Shown here one piece after another: positions 46,190 to 59,806 of a stretch of 64,000 bases of DNA (position 1 is its first letter; every line of letters starts with the position of its first letter). This DNA is from Nymphaea colorata (taxonomy: Eukaryota > Streptophyta > Magnoliopsida > Nymphaeales > Nymphaeaceae), in the NCBI RefSeq assembly GCF_008831285.2, contig NC_045143.1, forward strand, positions 19,617,655 to 19,681,654, written 5' to 3'. The notes beneath the pieces were generated by a model. It was given only the letters and a program-made list of their open reading frames with translations, was not told where the DNA came from and did no database searches. The position numbers and the translations under genes are program-made.

Positions 46190-48010
46190 GCATGTATGGC
46201 ATTTTGTTAATGAACTATGTTGCGGACAGGTGTTCTATTTTTTCGTGTTGAGTCGTCTGTTGTACAGAAAGAGAGAAGCAGGGACATTATTTGCTTGTCA
46301 AGCTTCTTCTCTTTCTTGGTGGGCCTTAATGCGTTGTATTCCATTTGGATGGTAACTCCATCAATCATAGTCTTTACCAGGATCAATCATTGAACAGGTC
46401 AGCCAGCATGGGAAGCTGTCCTCTGTTGGACCAATCAGGCAGTGCCTTCTGTTAGCTTCTTTCCCAATGGCAGCTTAAAGCTGCCTACCCAACCTGAATG
46501 GGTCAAGACTTCTGAACTGAAGTAATAAGAGTTAAGTGAGCATGATCAGGAGAGTGATAATCGGTGTAATAGATAGACATCATCTGGGCGACTGCTACAT
46601 ATTGTCGTTCGTGGTTGTTTGTCAACAAGAAAAGTTTCTTTGAGACATTCACGAAACCAGTAAGAAAATGTCCCTATTGTCAAGCGGCTCCTTTGGGATC
46701 AAGGAAAAACAAAAACTCAATGGTTGGGTTAAAAGTGCGGCCCCTTTGAAGGGGCCAAGGAAGAAGAAAATGTCACGGGTTGTGGTAAAGTGTGCACAAG
46801 TGATTCTACCATTTTACTCATTGTTTCGCTGCTGTTTTTGAAAGACTTCTGGCGTTTCCTTCTAAGTTATTCGAGGGAGAAAATCAAGGCAAGGCTTACT
46901 ATGGTTGCAGAACAGCAAAAGGTGCGATAACACTTGCGGCAAACCTATTAGAAAATTCCGGCATGTGCAAATGCTACTGCATGTAATGACAGAGATCAGC
47001 GTCAGACTGCGTGTAGCTGTTACCACATGCCATTTGAATTTCAATGTAGAGAATAACAAACGAAAATAAAATTTAAAATCGGTAGGCTATAGCAATTTGA
47101 ATTTCAATACTACAGTGTGAGTGGATTCCGTGATTCGTTGATATAATCCTACACCATATCAGAATCCTCTTTCTAATTGGATTTTGATTTTTTATGCATT
47201 CTGGAGGTTTCTGGAGCTTTAATAGGTCATGTTCATGTAACTCAAACTCGAGTTGCTTTTGCTTAAGTTGAACTATCAGCTTTAACAGGTACCATGAATA
47301 TTAAACTCTTAAGCCTTATTTCACATGAAAACCAGCTCACCTAGGCAGACACCAACATTCTCATGAGATTTATCATGTCAATTCCAGGACAACTATATAA
47401 AGGTCGACTTGGGTTTGAGCATAACTGAAGCAGAACGTACATTGATTGATCCTACTGAACTTTGTATTTCAGAATTCCATAGATCGAAATTTTGTTACCT
47501 TCAATATATATAGTCGTCTTCTTACAATACAAACTTGAACTTGACTCGTTTAGCATAAATTTAAACTTGAATCACATTATTAGCTCAAATTTAAGTTGAG
47601 CCGTTTTAGTGGACTCATTGTGCATCCCTGAGTTTTTCAATCCAAAAGAGAGTGGAAAGCGCGGTGATGTCTTTGAGATGGAAAATTTTCTGCAATTGCT
47701 TAGCTTTTAGTTGGGGTTTGGAAAGCGGGTTTGTTATTTTTATATTTTTTGACTTCACTCTTGTGAATGAGCTAAGTAATAAGCGGAACTCGCCATCTAT
47801 TTTTACTGTTATATATTTAGCAACTCTATTAAAATATTGGTCGAGTTGGATTGGAAATGACGGTGGTCGATATTTTTTTCCGGAAGCACCTAAACCGAAT
47901 ATTCAAGTATTCAAACACTCGAGACAGAGACGCGTAAAATCTGTGATGTCGTTGGGAAGGTGACCTAAAAAGTAAAAAAAAAATCATCACCTTTCTGAAA
48001 TTATCTTTAA
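46190..48010. other. Intergenic; includes a degenerate hAT-like repeat
   Basis: I see no supported gene. From about 47220 to 47633 the words AACTCGAGTTG, CTTGACTCG and TTGAGCCG, and the edge TTGTGCATCCCTGA, resemble a decayed member of the GCTCGAG/CAGCCCTA family. Confidence 0.4.
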
Positions 48011-48187
48011 AGTATGACACTGGATGGAAATTTCACTTTCGAAGCGTTGAAAGGAAACGTGGTGAAGTATTGCCATGGACGACCAAGCCTCATCTCTCTC
48101 TCCTCTTGCGTTTCCTCCGCCAATCACCTTTCTTACTGCAACCATCGCCGCCACGGCGCCACCTACAAACGTCACCCAAGGGAAGAA

Positions 48188-51100
48188 ATGGAAGAGCAAT
48201 CGGTGGCAGTGTTCGGACGGAAGCTGGCGCTATGGCACACCAAGACGTTCCGACCTATCATGACTCACGAGGAGCTGGAGCCCATCATGGCTACCCTCGG
48301 TTTCGTCGCCCACGCTCCCTCGACTCCTCCTTCCGCCACCGCTGCCGGCGCCGCTAGCACGGCGGGGCGTCTTGAGTGGACGGAGTACAGCTTCCGGGGG
48401 AAGAAGAGGCAGCCGGGGACGGTGGCCAACTTCTCTCCGGCCGTGAGGCCGAGAGTCCGCCTTCCGTCCCTGAGGTTGGACGGCCTCCACGTCTTCACGT
48501 ACCGCGCCTTCTGCGAGGCCGTCGCCTTCCACCTTGGTGCTGTTGACATCGCCGACATCTTCCACGTAAGGCAAGTGAACATCTCGCTCTCTCTCTCTCT
48601 CTCTCTGTATGTGTGTGTGCGAGATGAACCAGTCCGTTGACTAGGTTCGGTCTACTTTTGTTGACTGGCTTAAGAGAAAAGCTCCAGTCTAACCCTTCTC
48701 AATGATGTTTTCGGGACTTGATGTTGACTAAAAACGATGAAGGTTCGAGCTTAGTTGGCTGCTAACAGGGCTAGCGGGCGAACCTAGCAGCTGGACTTGT
48801 CTTGCTCATGCTCGTTCTCTAGGAACGAAAACCAGTCCTAAATGCCTTTCCAACGCCTCATGAAGAATCATTTAATTTTCCTAACAATGACTGCGTATTT
48901 AGTTTCATTTGAATTTGACGATCTCTATTATAATATGCAAGTGGTACAGGGAATATGTGTAGCCTTTAATGTGTAAGCAATTTACTCTTACATAACACAA
49001 GAGATTTATGCATAATATATTGCATACTCAGAAGCTACAGCTCCACTCGACTTTTTTAACTCGACAATACAACATTGTGCTTGTTTATGTAGATAAGCAT
49101 GTCCCTTTTTTTAACTCGACAATACAACATTGAGCTTGTTTATGTAGGTAAGCATGTCTCTTTTTTTTAACTCGTTTAGTTGCCACTAGTTTAACTATTT
49201 TCACAACATTTATTATAAATGAATCGATTGCTAACAACTCGAACTCAACTCGTTTAACCTTTCGAGCATACACTTGAACTCGAGCTCAACATATTTATAA
49301 ATGAGTCGAGTTTAGACAAATGAGTTCAAGTCGAGCTCGAGCTGACTGACTCATTTTGCAGCCCTACACCTACGAGTGAGTTCGAGTCCAGCTCGAGTGT
49401 ATAGTGCTTAAGGATGCTCGAACCGGTGACCGGCCCTCTAACAGCTACAAACCTATGTGTTTAACCGTGCGGGCAAATACCATTTTTTTCTGCAAATTGT
49501 CAAATAAGCATTGCCAAAATAGCCGTTGTATGCTGAAGATGATATACATTGAGTTTCGAACTTCCTGGCCAATTTGAACAAGGTCAAGGTGCTTCAAACT
49601 TATCAACCTTAGAAACATTAATGAATATATAGTACCTAAACAATGTCATAACTCTTCATCTTTCAGGTTCACCTAGAGCTTTTCTATGGCGTTCTCCTAA
49701 CTAAAAGCCACGGTGCTTGGTTCTTTGTAAGCATTTACTTCTTCATAAGGTGTAGGTTCATTAAGTAGTAACCTTATCCTTAGATGCTTTCGTGTTTTGA
49801 AGTCTCTATTCAGCAGCTGCTTCTTTAATGTTTTTTTTTTTTCTTTTTAATTGAAACCCCATGTCCCGCGATTTGAAATTAGAACAGAAGTTTGACCTGA
49901 ACCGAAGAAATTTCCCTTTTATTTAATCATGTTAGTGAAATTAATCAACTAACCGCCTCTGCCTTAATTTCAGACCTTAGTTGCATTTGTCTATAAAAGT
50001 AGGCCTGTTTTCCAGCACAGGAGGCCAGGCCTCATTTATGACCGTTGAAAGCTAGCACATGGTGCGCTAGACCAGTGGAATCTATGAGATATTCTTTTTC
50101 AAATTTAAAAATCTATGTATCTTTAAAAGTGGGGATCGAAGTGCCCTTCCATCTTTCTATATGACGTCGACCTTCACTTAATAGAGTGGAAGAGAGGCTG
50201 ATGACTTCACCATATGCCACAGTAACCTCGTTGAGCCACTGCAAATTAATGCAATTCTATATTAGTTTTCAGAAGTTCACTGGTTCTTAGGGATTTTTTT
50301 TTAAATAATTTTGCATAAATCAAATCCCGTTTTTTGCTGCCCGAACTTTTTCTCCTTGTCAAGTCTGATAGAGAAACTTACTTTGTTGGTAAAAAATAAT
50401 AATAATAATAATTTTTTTAACTGCATGAGAAAACGTCAAATTTTTTTGAACTACAGTGGAGAGAATTTTCCTCTAAGGGCGCCAAGAGAAGGAGGACTAT
50501 TGTAGAATTTCCAAAATTTTTGTAGGGGTCAAATTAACATTTTTAAAAATAAGTAGTAAAGCTCTACTTGAAGGGGCCATGGTGGCTATGGCATCATTAA
50601 GGTGAAAGGGCTCAAACTTGAGTACTTATAAGTTGGCATGAAAATGTAGAAACTTTGCCTAACTCCAGTTTATGTGTCTTGAAGAAAAAAAAATAAAAAA
50701 AAAAGCTGTCAGTAACTCAAAGAATTAGCCGCAGAAATATTTGTATTTGGTGTATGATTTACTTATGGACCCAATGCATGGAAAGATTTGACACTTTTTT
50801 TTTGGCATTTTGAACATTGCATTCCTTTATGTCCCTGCAAGTCCAATGAGGCCAATACCCAATTAATGGGATATTTCAACAACCTCTTTGCGGTCTACCC
50901 CAAGGATTATAGCTTAGTTGGTCTTGGACTGCTTTCATCAAAACGAAATGTTATCCTAAAGATGATACGCCCTTCGGGCTCATGGAATAGAATGGAGTGT
51001 AATACCAAGTTAACACAGAGATACCAATCTTTGATGATACGAGCAGCGGCAAAGCTAAATTTTTTTTATCGAATTAAAGTTTTTAAATTTTTGCATGGAC

Positions 51101-51675
51101 CGAAATATTATTTTTCAAAATTTTTATGTAAAAAAAAATAAAATTTTCTAAGATTTACATGTAATTTTTTTTTTTTATAAATTGAATTGGGGTCAAAAAC
51201 CCATGCTGGCCCCCTTGGCTCTGCTCCAGGCAGAGGAGAGCTTCCGCTCTCATCCAGCTGGATATTTTATGAACTCCAAATGGCCATATCATCTCAAAGG
51301 TACTCCCCAGTTGTGCCCTATCTGCCTTTAGGAAGGAGTTCTTTTTTCGTTAGCTTTTTGGTGGAAGAGAAAGTAATGGTCGCTTTGTCTGATAGTTTAT
51401 GTGGTTCCATTTACAGAGGAATGCCTCTTCATCCCGTGAACGACCGGCCATTGGAGCAGTTTCGCAGGGTTAATGAGGAGGAAGGGCAGTATTACTACAG
51501 AGAAGGCACGCTAGAACAGGAGTCCGTCTGGAATGCTAGCGCCGGTATCAGCGCCAGCACCTCCTTCGTCTTAGCATCTACCAGCAACGCCATCGTCACT
51601 AATACTATGACAGGCAGTGCAAATAATGCAGCAGCTATCGGTTGTTTGGTTGCCTTGAAGGACATCATCGTGTGA
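48188..51675 (+). CDS. Unrecognised plant protein, two exons with a GC-AG intron
   Basis: Exon 1 (48188-48570) encodes MEEQSVAVFGRKLALWHTKT, then an Ala/Pro/Thr-rich linker, then RLDGLHVFTYRAFCEAVAFH and ends DIADIFHV. Exon 2 (51417-51675) begins GMPLHPVNDRPLEQFRRVNE and ends CLVALKDIIV before TGA. Joining 48570 to 51417 makes one Arg codon across the junction and a 213-residue product. The intron then starts GC in the context AG|GCAAGT, the known strong GC-donor consensus, and ends TTTACAG. A GT donor five bases earlier (CAC|GTAAGG) would put exon 2 out of frame. I do not know the function. The DGLH-x-x-TYRAF and FHVRGMPLH stretches look like conserved motifs. Exon 2 ends in a Ser/Thr/Asn/Ala-rich, mildly hydrophobic tail. 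The start at 48188 is chosen because the sequence becomes protein-like there. An overlapping uORF begins at 48075. Confidence 0.75.
49020..49366. mobile_element. Partial hAT-like MITE in the intron
   Basis: The right end reads TTTTGCAGCCCTA, as in the family at 10171, 18934 and 19776, and the interior has GAACTCGAGCTC words. The left terminus is unclear, so it may be truncated. A 55-bp tandem duplication lies at 49058-49112 and 49113-49168. Confidence 0.55.
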
Positions 51676-52641
51676 ATTTCTGTCACAACCATTCTAATTC
51701 ATCGAAATGTCTTCCTTCTCCTGTTGAGTGATCCATCGACTCGATCGGGCATCAAGTTGAACAAATTAAATTTGAGCAATTACATTTTAATGCTCCGCTT
51801 CTATTTGTTCCTTTTTAAATTTTAACTCAAACAAGGTCATATTAGCTCATGTTTGAGAACTAAAATGCCCATTTATATTTATTTTTAACTTCTACAGGTC
51901 GGGCGTGAGTGCAATTTACATATATAGTTGTGCAAGAACCAGTGCATAGCAGAACCAAGCAGAGCATATGGAAAGGCTATCGCGCGCGGAAGTTTTGTCA
52001 AAAAAAGAAGAAAGCTTGCGTATTTCCTTTACTTAGAAGATGAAAATATATACATGATCCGGGCACACCGTATAATTATTCCTGAACACATGAAAGAATC
52101 GCTTTGATACTACATGGAATCCTGTTGTTGTTAAGATCGACGATGCCTTCCATAGTGGGAGCGTGGGCCTGATGGGATAGGTGTAGGTCCCCTACAACAA
52201 GAGGATGCTTAATCAACCTTTTTTTTATTCCTATTCACTCTCTCCCTCAGGCTGGCGAATATAAGTCTTGAGTTCCTGGTTCGACATTTAGTTTATCAAA
52301 CTTCTCTTTGCTCAAGAGTTTAAAGGGCATTTGACAATAGGAACATCAACACTATGTTCAATGAATCTATAAAAAAGATTGGAGTATGTTGGTGAAACTG
52401 TGTTTCAATATTTTGTGAATGTGCCTCAATCTTTAGGAGATACTCATAAAACATTGTGTTTAGTGTTTTTATTGACAAATGCCCTTTAGAGAACAAATCA
52501 TCTTATTGCTCTTGTTAAGTTATATGTGCAGTTTTAGTGACTCCAACTTTGATCAAATTACACACTAAATGATAATCAATCCTATATGGTTTAGTGTGCT
52601 TATGACATATAAAAACCCTTGGCATCGCCAAGGGTGAGAAA

Positions 52642-52721
<80 letters not shown>

Positions 52722-53404
52722 AAGAGAGGGAGGGAGTGAGTCGCATACTTGCAGAGGGCGGGTGGGGGTTTGGAGGACGGCAAGACTTGCATATGCATGC
52801 CAATGGTTAGTGAGAGTGTGCTGGCACCAGTGTAATATATGTGTGTGTGAGAGAGAGAGAGAGAGGGGGAGAGAGAATGGGGAAGGAGAGAGGCAGGCTG
52901 CAAAGAGAAAAAGAAGGGGTTTAAACTTTTGTGTCATTGAATTGGAGAGGAATCTGGCTCCTAGTACCCAGCCTGGGACAAACCTGACCCGGCCAAAACT
53001 TTGTGGATGGTTGGAATTGTTTGGACTCTTCCAATTGCAGGAGCCATCATGTTGAGATACAAAATTAATTGCCGCACATCTTGCTACATGTGATGTTCCA
53101 AAACATTATCTTTTAAGGCAAGTGTTGGATGTCTGACATACATTAGTTTATTTCACTCCCATGACACGATTAATGATTTGTCTTATCCTGGAACCTTTTA
53201 TTATTCTTTTTTTTAATGATCTTGTTAAACTTTAACAAAGTTCAAATGGATTTTATTTTAGAAGATTGATCTTGGTGGCACGAACATTTGAGTGTGTTGT
53301 CCCAATCAGGCTTGATTTTTTAGAAAGTGGATTGTTCACACTTCTTGAAGATGCTCAGATTACATCATCTTAGCACTTGCATATGTATCTTGTCTATGAA
53401 AATC
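51676..53404. other. Intergenic; compound microsatellites
   Basis: No gene is seen. It holds (TA)n at 52643-52684 joined to (GA)n at 52685-52718, and a short GT/GA tract near 52840-52866. Confidence 0.55.
52643..52718. repeat. (TA)n-(GA)n microsatellite
   Basis: About 21 TA units followed by 17 GA units. Confidence 0.95.
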
Positions 53405-53407
53405 TAA

Positions 53408-53814
53408 GGGGGTGTTTGATTGGGTAGATTTGTAGAATTGTAGAATTAAAATTCTCATTTTTTAAGAAATGAGAATTGCTTTATCAAACAAAGAATTTTG
53501 ATTTTGGAATTATAGGCTCATTCTTGAATCAAAATTCTAGAATTGTGATTTTCCCATAGAGGTTGGGAATTTATGATTTTAGAATTTTTGAATTTTTTCA
53601 TCTCTCTGTAGAACACAAGTCATGAAGGTTTTAAATCATGAATTCTAGAATTTTAATTTCTATTTTACCATTTTCAATTCTGGAATCAAAATTCCACACT
53701 ATCAAACAAAAAAGAAGCTGGAACTAGAATTTTCATTCCAATTCCAGTTTGAGGTGGAATTTTGTTTCTAGAATTGTAATTCCAAAATCAAAATTCAATG
53801 CCGTCAAACACCCT
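53408..53814. mobile_element. TAA-flanked palindromic MITE
   Basis: About 407 bp between TAA (53405-53407) and TAA (53815-53817). Ends GGGGGTGTTTGA and TCAAACACCCT are inverted repeats. The arms continue as an imperfect palindrome of AGAATTTTGATTTTGG-like words. TSD and termini fit a PIF/Harbinger (Tourist-like) MITE. Confidence 0.72.
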
Positions 53815-54079
53815 TAAATATTCTTAAGCCCGTGGTTATGGTATTTTGGAACTATATTGGATTTGATATATTATTGGTTATGTGCTTGGTCAGTCAATGA
53901 TTAGTCAAAATATGAATGTTATTTCTGTTATTTGATGTGCTAAATGGTGGTCAATTAATTGACATATAGACATATGTCAGTTTCTGCAGCAGACACCTAC
54001 AAATATAGGATTTGAAATCCTCTAACTACCTTGAGCTCCATCCAAGCACGACAGCCTGATGCATTGTATCAGACAGGCC

Positions 54080-54179
<100 letters not shown>

Positions 54180-56091
54180 TTGTGTGATATAAATCTACAT
54201 GACGACAAATGGGTTTTCTCACAAGAGGCTTACAAAATTTTCACTATGCACTCCTTTGATATTTCTTTTCATTTCGATGATACTAGATCATTTGCATAGC
54301 TACACATTTCCATCATTTAAATAACTTGTCAAAAGCATGTTTGTATTGGAGGTACCTGTTTCCTGGGTTGCAAATTCTCAAATGATGACGTCACACATAT
54401 CAGCTCCTAGTACTTGCAAGAGCCCCTTTACCTACGCCCATTGATATGTTCAGTTTTTTGTTCTTGCTTTTTTTCTTGAGTGGAACTATTTTGTCCTTCA
54501 ATACATAAAAAAAAAAACTAAGAATGAAATTTCTTTTCAAATCAAGCACTCCAATGTTCTAATTTTATATCTGCAAAGGATTGGTTGAATCTGCTTAGTT
54601 TTTGTTGGTATGTAAACTTTATGGTATATGTGCAAAATCCTTTTTCTTTAGTATGTTCATGTGAAAATGCAAATGCTTTTTCAATTAGTGTCGCTTTTAG
54701 TGGTATTTATATTTCTTCTATGGATATATATATGAGTTATATGGCTTTAGGGGCTTTATAATGTTATAATTTTTATTGGTTCTCTTCTTTTTGTTAGGTT
54801 TGTGTTATTTCATTTCACTTAGCTCCTACATATCAGTAATATAATTAAAAAGATGGTTGTTGCTATTTTTCCCTTTGACAATTGATTCAAGCAGATTAAG
54901 GAGAAGCTATCAAAATCCTTGGTGTTTCTTTCCATCAATAGGTTGGCATTATTACTGAATTTTACTTGAACTAGCTCTTTTCTTCTGACATATCTGAAGC
55001 AAAAATTTTGGACATCTTAACTAAAACATGTACAATAAATAGTAGTGAAGTAATCAAGGTAGCTTCACAAATGTGGATGGGTGCATCATATTGCCCATCA
55101 TGTTGTTGCTTGTTTCTTGTACTTATTGACATGCCATTTTCTTTAAGTGAAACTATATTATTCTTTTATATTTATGCTATGACGACCCCCCAATTACTTG
55201 ATTTTGTTTAGTGATCCAAGAGAGCATGAATAATCTAGGGGAGTGAAATCCGAGCTTTTATTCCCAGTGGATGGTGTGAACAGCAGTTTAATTAGTGCAG
55301 ATGGTACCCGAAAAATTGTGATGATGTTGGAAGCTACAAACTTCCCTTGAGATATCACTAAGTTAGTCTTAGGTAACATTGCTCATTAGGCATTCACTTT
55401 AAGACTTGAAAAAGCAATCACTGTCTTCTTTTACATTATTGATTTAGCAATCTACCTTTTGATGCATATATACGTTTGAGTAGTGTTTTATATATTTTGA
55501 GCATAAATTATATCACTTCATTAGTCCAATAATTGAATGATCAGTTCCAAATGATCTCATTGTTGGCACTAGTGATTGAGAATTATTCTATGGTTCAGCC
55601 TGGTGACAGTACAACAACATGCGTGTTGCTGCCGTTGGATAGACCGTCCAGAGAGAGGTCCCCATTTTTACCCATGAAAGATATGGTCAAGCCAAAGAAC
55701 CACGAAAAATTGCCATATCTGCATCACTTCGTTTAGGGGCATAGGAGGTAGCCGTTGATCGACGACAATGTTGAATGGTGTCAACATGGAAAGGATTCAG
55801 CACATATTGTTGTTCTCATGGGAGATAATGGTAGGTGATGTGCTAGGGTTATCAACAACAACCAAACATGAAGATGTAGGAGATTTTGGCAAGCAAATGG
55901 AAGGTTATGATAACCATATATTTTCCTTTGAAACTTACCATTATATGCACACTTGACGAATTAGTGGAGACTGGCATGTTTGGAGGAATTAGGGGTTTTC
56001 ATGTTTGGTGTCTCCCTATCTCAAACATCATCAATTGCGGAGGCTCTAATGGATCAGCTCCTAAAGACAGAGATCAGAGGTTCCTTTTTCT

Positions 56092-56098
<7 letters not shown>

Positions 56099-56129
<31 letters not shown>
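56099..56129. repeat. (TC)n microsatellite
   Basis: About 15 TC units. Confidence 0.95.
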
Positions 56130-56132
<3 letters not shown>

Positions 56133-56905
56133 TTGTGCTTGAACAGATTTGAAAGTAGTGAAAATGGGTATTTTGTTGGGCAGTTGATTCTTGCTTTTGG
56201 GAAAAGATAGTATTCCTCTTATTGGTTTTGCTTTTTGCAAATGGCAAAAGATCAACACGAAAAGTGGATTGCTGTTATAGAGAATGAGGTAACATGCTTT
56301 TGATTTTCATTGTGGTGTGTATTCCAAATTTTGTAGTTGATGTTTCATTGCTTCTTCTACCTTTTGATGACATCTTTTGATACTAGATTGACATTGCATA
56401 TAAAAAAGTTCCATAGTTGTGTTAACCCATATGGTAGTTGAACGAGCGGTTAGGATAGTTTTCTTTCTCTCATAACCGTCTGCTTAGTTTGTGATACTTC
56501 CTTATTGAATAGGGATTACCCTTTTCAGGTGAATGACCAGATAGTCAATCCATCCAGTTCTTCTGGTCACATTAAGTAGGTGGTGACCAAGCAGTTATTA
56601 CGTGAAAGTATTTGCATTGGCTTGATGATGCAACTGCTTATTCTGGAATTCATTTGTTCTTGTGATTCATTCGTGTTTCTTCCATACTTTTGAGTATTTT
56701 TAGCTTGGAGGTGCTGATATTGTGATACACCACCTTATCGAGGTAGGATCATTCTGTCAATTCTATTTTACTATTCCTACCTTTTTCAAATTGAAAGTGT
56801 TATCATTTTGAACAGCAAGGAGCTACCTTCTTTTTCTGGAGCTATTTTACTTTTTTTTCTATTTGTTGATGTTAGCTCTTACCATACATTTGACAAGGTG
56901 GGATC

Positions 56906-56908
<3 letters not shown>

Positions 56909-56959
<51 letters not shown>
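56909..56959. repeat. (AT)n microsatellite
   Basis: About 25 AT units. Confidence 0.95.
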
Positions 56960-56961
<2 letters not shown>

Positions 56962-58843
56962 CATTTATGCTACTACTAGTGCCACACATTTCCATATTCA
57001 TTAGGTATGGATTCCACAACCATGAACCAAGATGTAACATATTTCTATATGCCTAAGGCAAGGAAAAAGAAAGCACTAAAGGGTTTTGGTCCTCTATAAC
57101 TCAATTACACAACATGCCTTTAGATGCCAGTATGACCCCCTTTCTTTGTGTCTTCTCTAGCCCATGAAAGCTATACACGTACGAAAACCAGTAAGCCTAC
57201 GATATTATTTTAGCAAGCCAAAGTTTGTTTCTGCATGTTATTTCAGTTTGATGCACCCTAAGATGTTCCCCTATTTGTTTCTATTGGACCTTCAGGTCTG
57301 AGTCCCTTCATGATGGGCAGGACCTAGGCCTATCTGCCGAGTGCAGTAATGCACTATTGCTCTCAATATTGATAATTGTTGTTTTCATTTCAATTGAAAA
57401 CGAAAAAAATAATGAGTAAAGGGTAACAGAAGAGAAGGGTTGGATATCATAATTGACACAAAAAGGAAAGAAATCCTTGTTAGAAGAGTATACTCATAGT
57501 TGATTGTCGAGAAATTGCAGTAAGGATTGTGAAGCTGGATGTTCTTCGGATCATAAGTGCATCATCCCCGTCTAGTCACTGGAGCTCCACTTCTCCATAG
57601 CACTGGGTAGAGAATAAGTTTAAAAAAGGATGTCTCCATGCCATGGATCAGACCGAAATTTGGTTGGATTACCAATTTTAGCAACCCAACAAGCATTACT
57701 TGGGCTTCCGCCATTCAACAATAAGGTCACACCATGTAGGGGAGAGATTTCCACTGAGATGGGTGTCCCACGCATTTTTGCATGTGAAATATTTTCTTCC
57801 ACAAGAACTTGCCTTAAACACATAATGCAGCTGAGGTGGAGCCAAAAAGGGGCTGTCACGGACCACAGCCTCTCTTCAAAATTTCCAATAACCTTTTTTT
57901 CTTGAAATTATGTTTTGAGCTGTTAAAATTTTAAACTATAATTCAGAAAAAAATTATAGATCCATCCCTGAATGCAGCCAAATGTTAGGGCATGAATTTG
58001 ATGGCTACAGACAAAAATACCACAGATAAAAATCTATGGATTTTAATCCATACATTAATTGCCAAGAGATAAATGTCCATATACAATATTTTATATAGCT
58101 TATGATGGGCAGTGATTAAAATCCTTGAAACATTGTCCACCATGTGATAAAATTGGATTAAAATCCGTGAACAAAAGAATTATACGTTTCAAAGATTCAC
58201 CTCCTACACGGTAAGTTAAAAATAAAAAATTGGTACTAACTACTGAATGCTAACTGCTGAAGCAGGAGGTCGCTTGATTTGTGCACTATACCATTTCCTC
58301 TATTGTTTCTAATAGATGCTGGAGAACATTACAGATGCTTCTTTTACTTCATTGCTTTTTTCATTTATATGGACCGTGGACATTTGCATAATGCTGTATA
58401 TTAACTTATGCCCATAAGCAATGTGGTGAAATAATATTTCAGTTGGACATACTGGCTAACCTCCTCGACAACAAGAGAATGTTATTTCTTTCATTTTGCT
58501 AAATATAGAAGGCAGGAAGAATCTGAAATTATGGAAGAAAGATCATGTGATAATGACAAAAGAAATCTTGCTGTTATACATAAGCAACCAAGAAAAGATA
58601 GAGATAAAAATAAAAGTGGAAGTCAAGATATTATACCATTACCGTGTGTAACAAATCCACCAAATGTGGACATCGAATGTATATCTTCTCTCTAGTCTAT
58701 TTAATGGAACTTCTCTCTAATGATAAGAAAGTGTAGAGAGTTAGAGAGAGTATTCGTGGACGTAGGTCATTCAAGACTGGACCACATTAAAATCCTTTTC
58801 TTGTTTCCTTGTAACTTCTCTTTCTCGTTTACCCTATTTTACA

Positions 58844-58856
58844 TGGTATTAAAGCC
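58844..58856 (+). other. Degenerate primer binding site
   Basis: TGGTATTAAAGCC differs from the usual TGGTATCAGAGCC at two positions and directly follows the LTR-like end. Confidence 0.75.
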
Positions 58857-58863
58857 AGTGACT

Positions 58864-59806
58864 TCCAATCATCTTATCTTGTTGGCCACCAGTGCCCCTG
58901 CCATCCAATGGAACACATTTTCCAATCTCGACTCAGTCAAGTTGGATCGAAACAACTATATGATGTGGCATTCACATATTGAAAGTCTGATGTGCAGCCA
59001 AAGTTTATATAGGTATGTCACATGATCTATCTCTGCTCCTCCTGAATTTCTTGATGATGGAAAGACCAAGCCTAATCCTGCATATGAAGACTGGGAATGT
59101 AATGATCAACTAGCCTTGAGCTGGACCAAAGCCACAACCTATGAATCTGTTGTACCACAATTAATTAGTTACACTAATGCTTGAGATGCGTGGTGCATGT
59201 TGGAGCAAAAATATGCATCTCAATCCAATTTGCGGATCATTCAACTAACAAGGATTGCAAAATGTCAAGAAAGGGGACAAATCTATGGTTGAGTACCTTG
59301 ATCATGTTAAATTTTTGAATGATTCTCTGGCTGCTGTTGGAAATCATGTTGCTAAGGCAGATCTTGTTTCATTTTCTCTAAATGGGCTGCTGAGTGATTA
59401 TGAAGCATTTATCACTTTTGTTACTGCATCCAAGAATCTGCCAAGTTTTTCTGAAATTTATGATCTTTTAATAACCCAAGAACAATGTCTTGGTATGTTC
59501 TCTTCACTTACCCCTATCCAAGTTGAAGCCAATACCTCCATTCTTATGGCTCAATGAAGATGTGGAAGAGGTAGTTTTGGTGGTCAGGCTAACAATGCAA
59601 GAGGCCGTGGACAGAATGGTGGTCATGGAGGTGGAAAAGTAACTTCAATGCAAAGAGTCACCTGTCAGTATTGTGGCTGAAAAAATCACACTGTTAGACA
59701 GTGCTTTGACATTCCAAAAGCCTTCATGGCCATGATGCTGATTGCCAACAAGAGTTTTGATAATGGAAGTTTGCCTACTCAAACTGTTGATATAAATGTT
59801 GATTAG
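58864..59806 (+). pseudogene. Copia gag, disrupted
   Basis: Gag forms the capsid-like particle around element RNA. The frame encodes KLDRNNYMMWHSHIESLM, then LALSWTKATT, AWCMLEQKYASQSN, YLDHVKFLNDSLAAVGN and LSDYEAFITFVTASKN, then a Gly/Arg-rich stretch. A CX2CX4HX4C knuckle lies at 59663-59704, with TGA inside it between the second Cys and the His. Other stops follow RYVT, TNA and MAQ, and a frame change lies near 59255. Order and spacing match copia gag. Confidence 0.85.

Noticed and set aside
48014-48187. In-frame N-terminal extension of the 48188 gene to ATG 48014
   Set aside because: The extra 58 residues are compositionally unlike the rest and include leader-like sequence; ATG 48188 is where protein-like sequence begins.
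48566-48570. GT donor CAC|GTAAGG for the 48188 gene
   Set aside because: It leaves exon 2 out of frame, whereas the GC donor at 48571 keeps it open; kept only as a possible alternative site.
49675-49735. Block after CTTTCAG with open frame, possible extra exon of the 48188 gene
   Set aside because: Its inclusion would not preserve the FHVRGMPLH continuity obtained by joining 48570 to 51417 directly.
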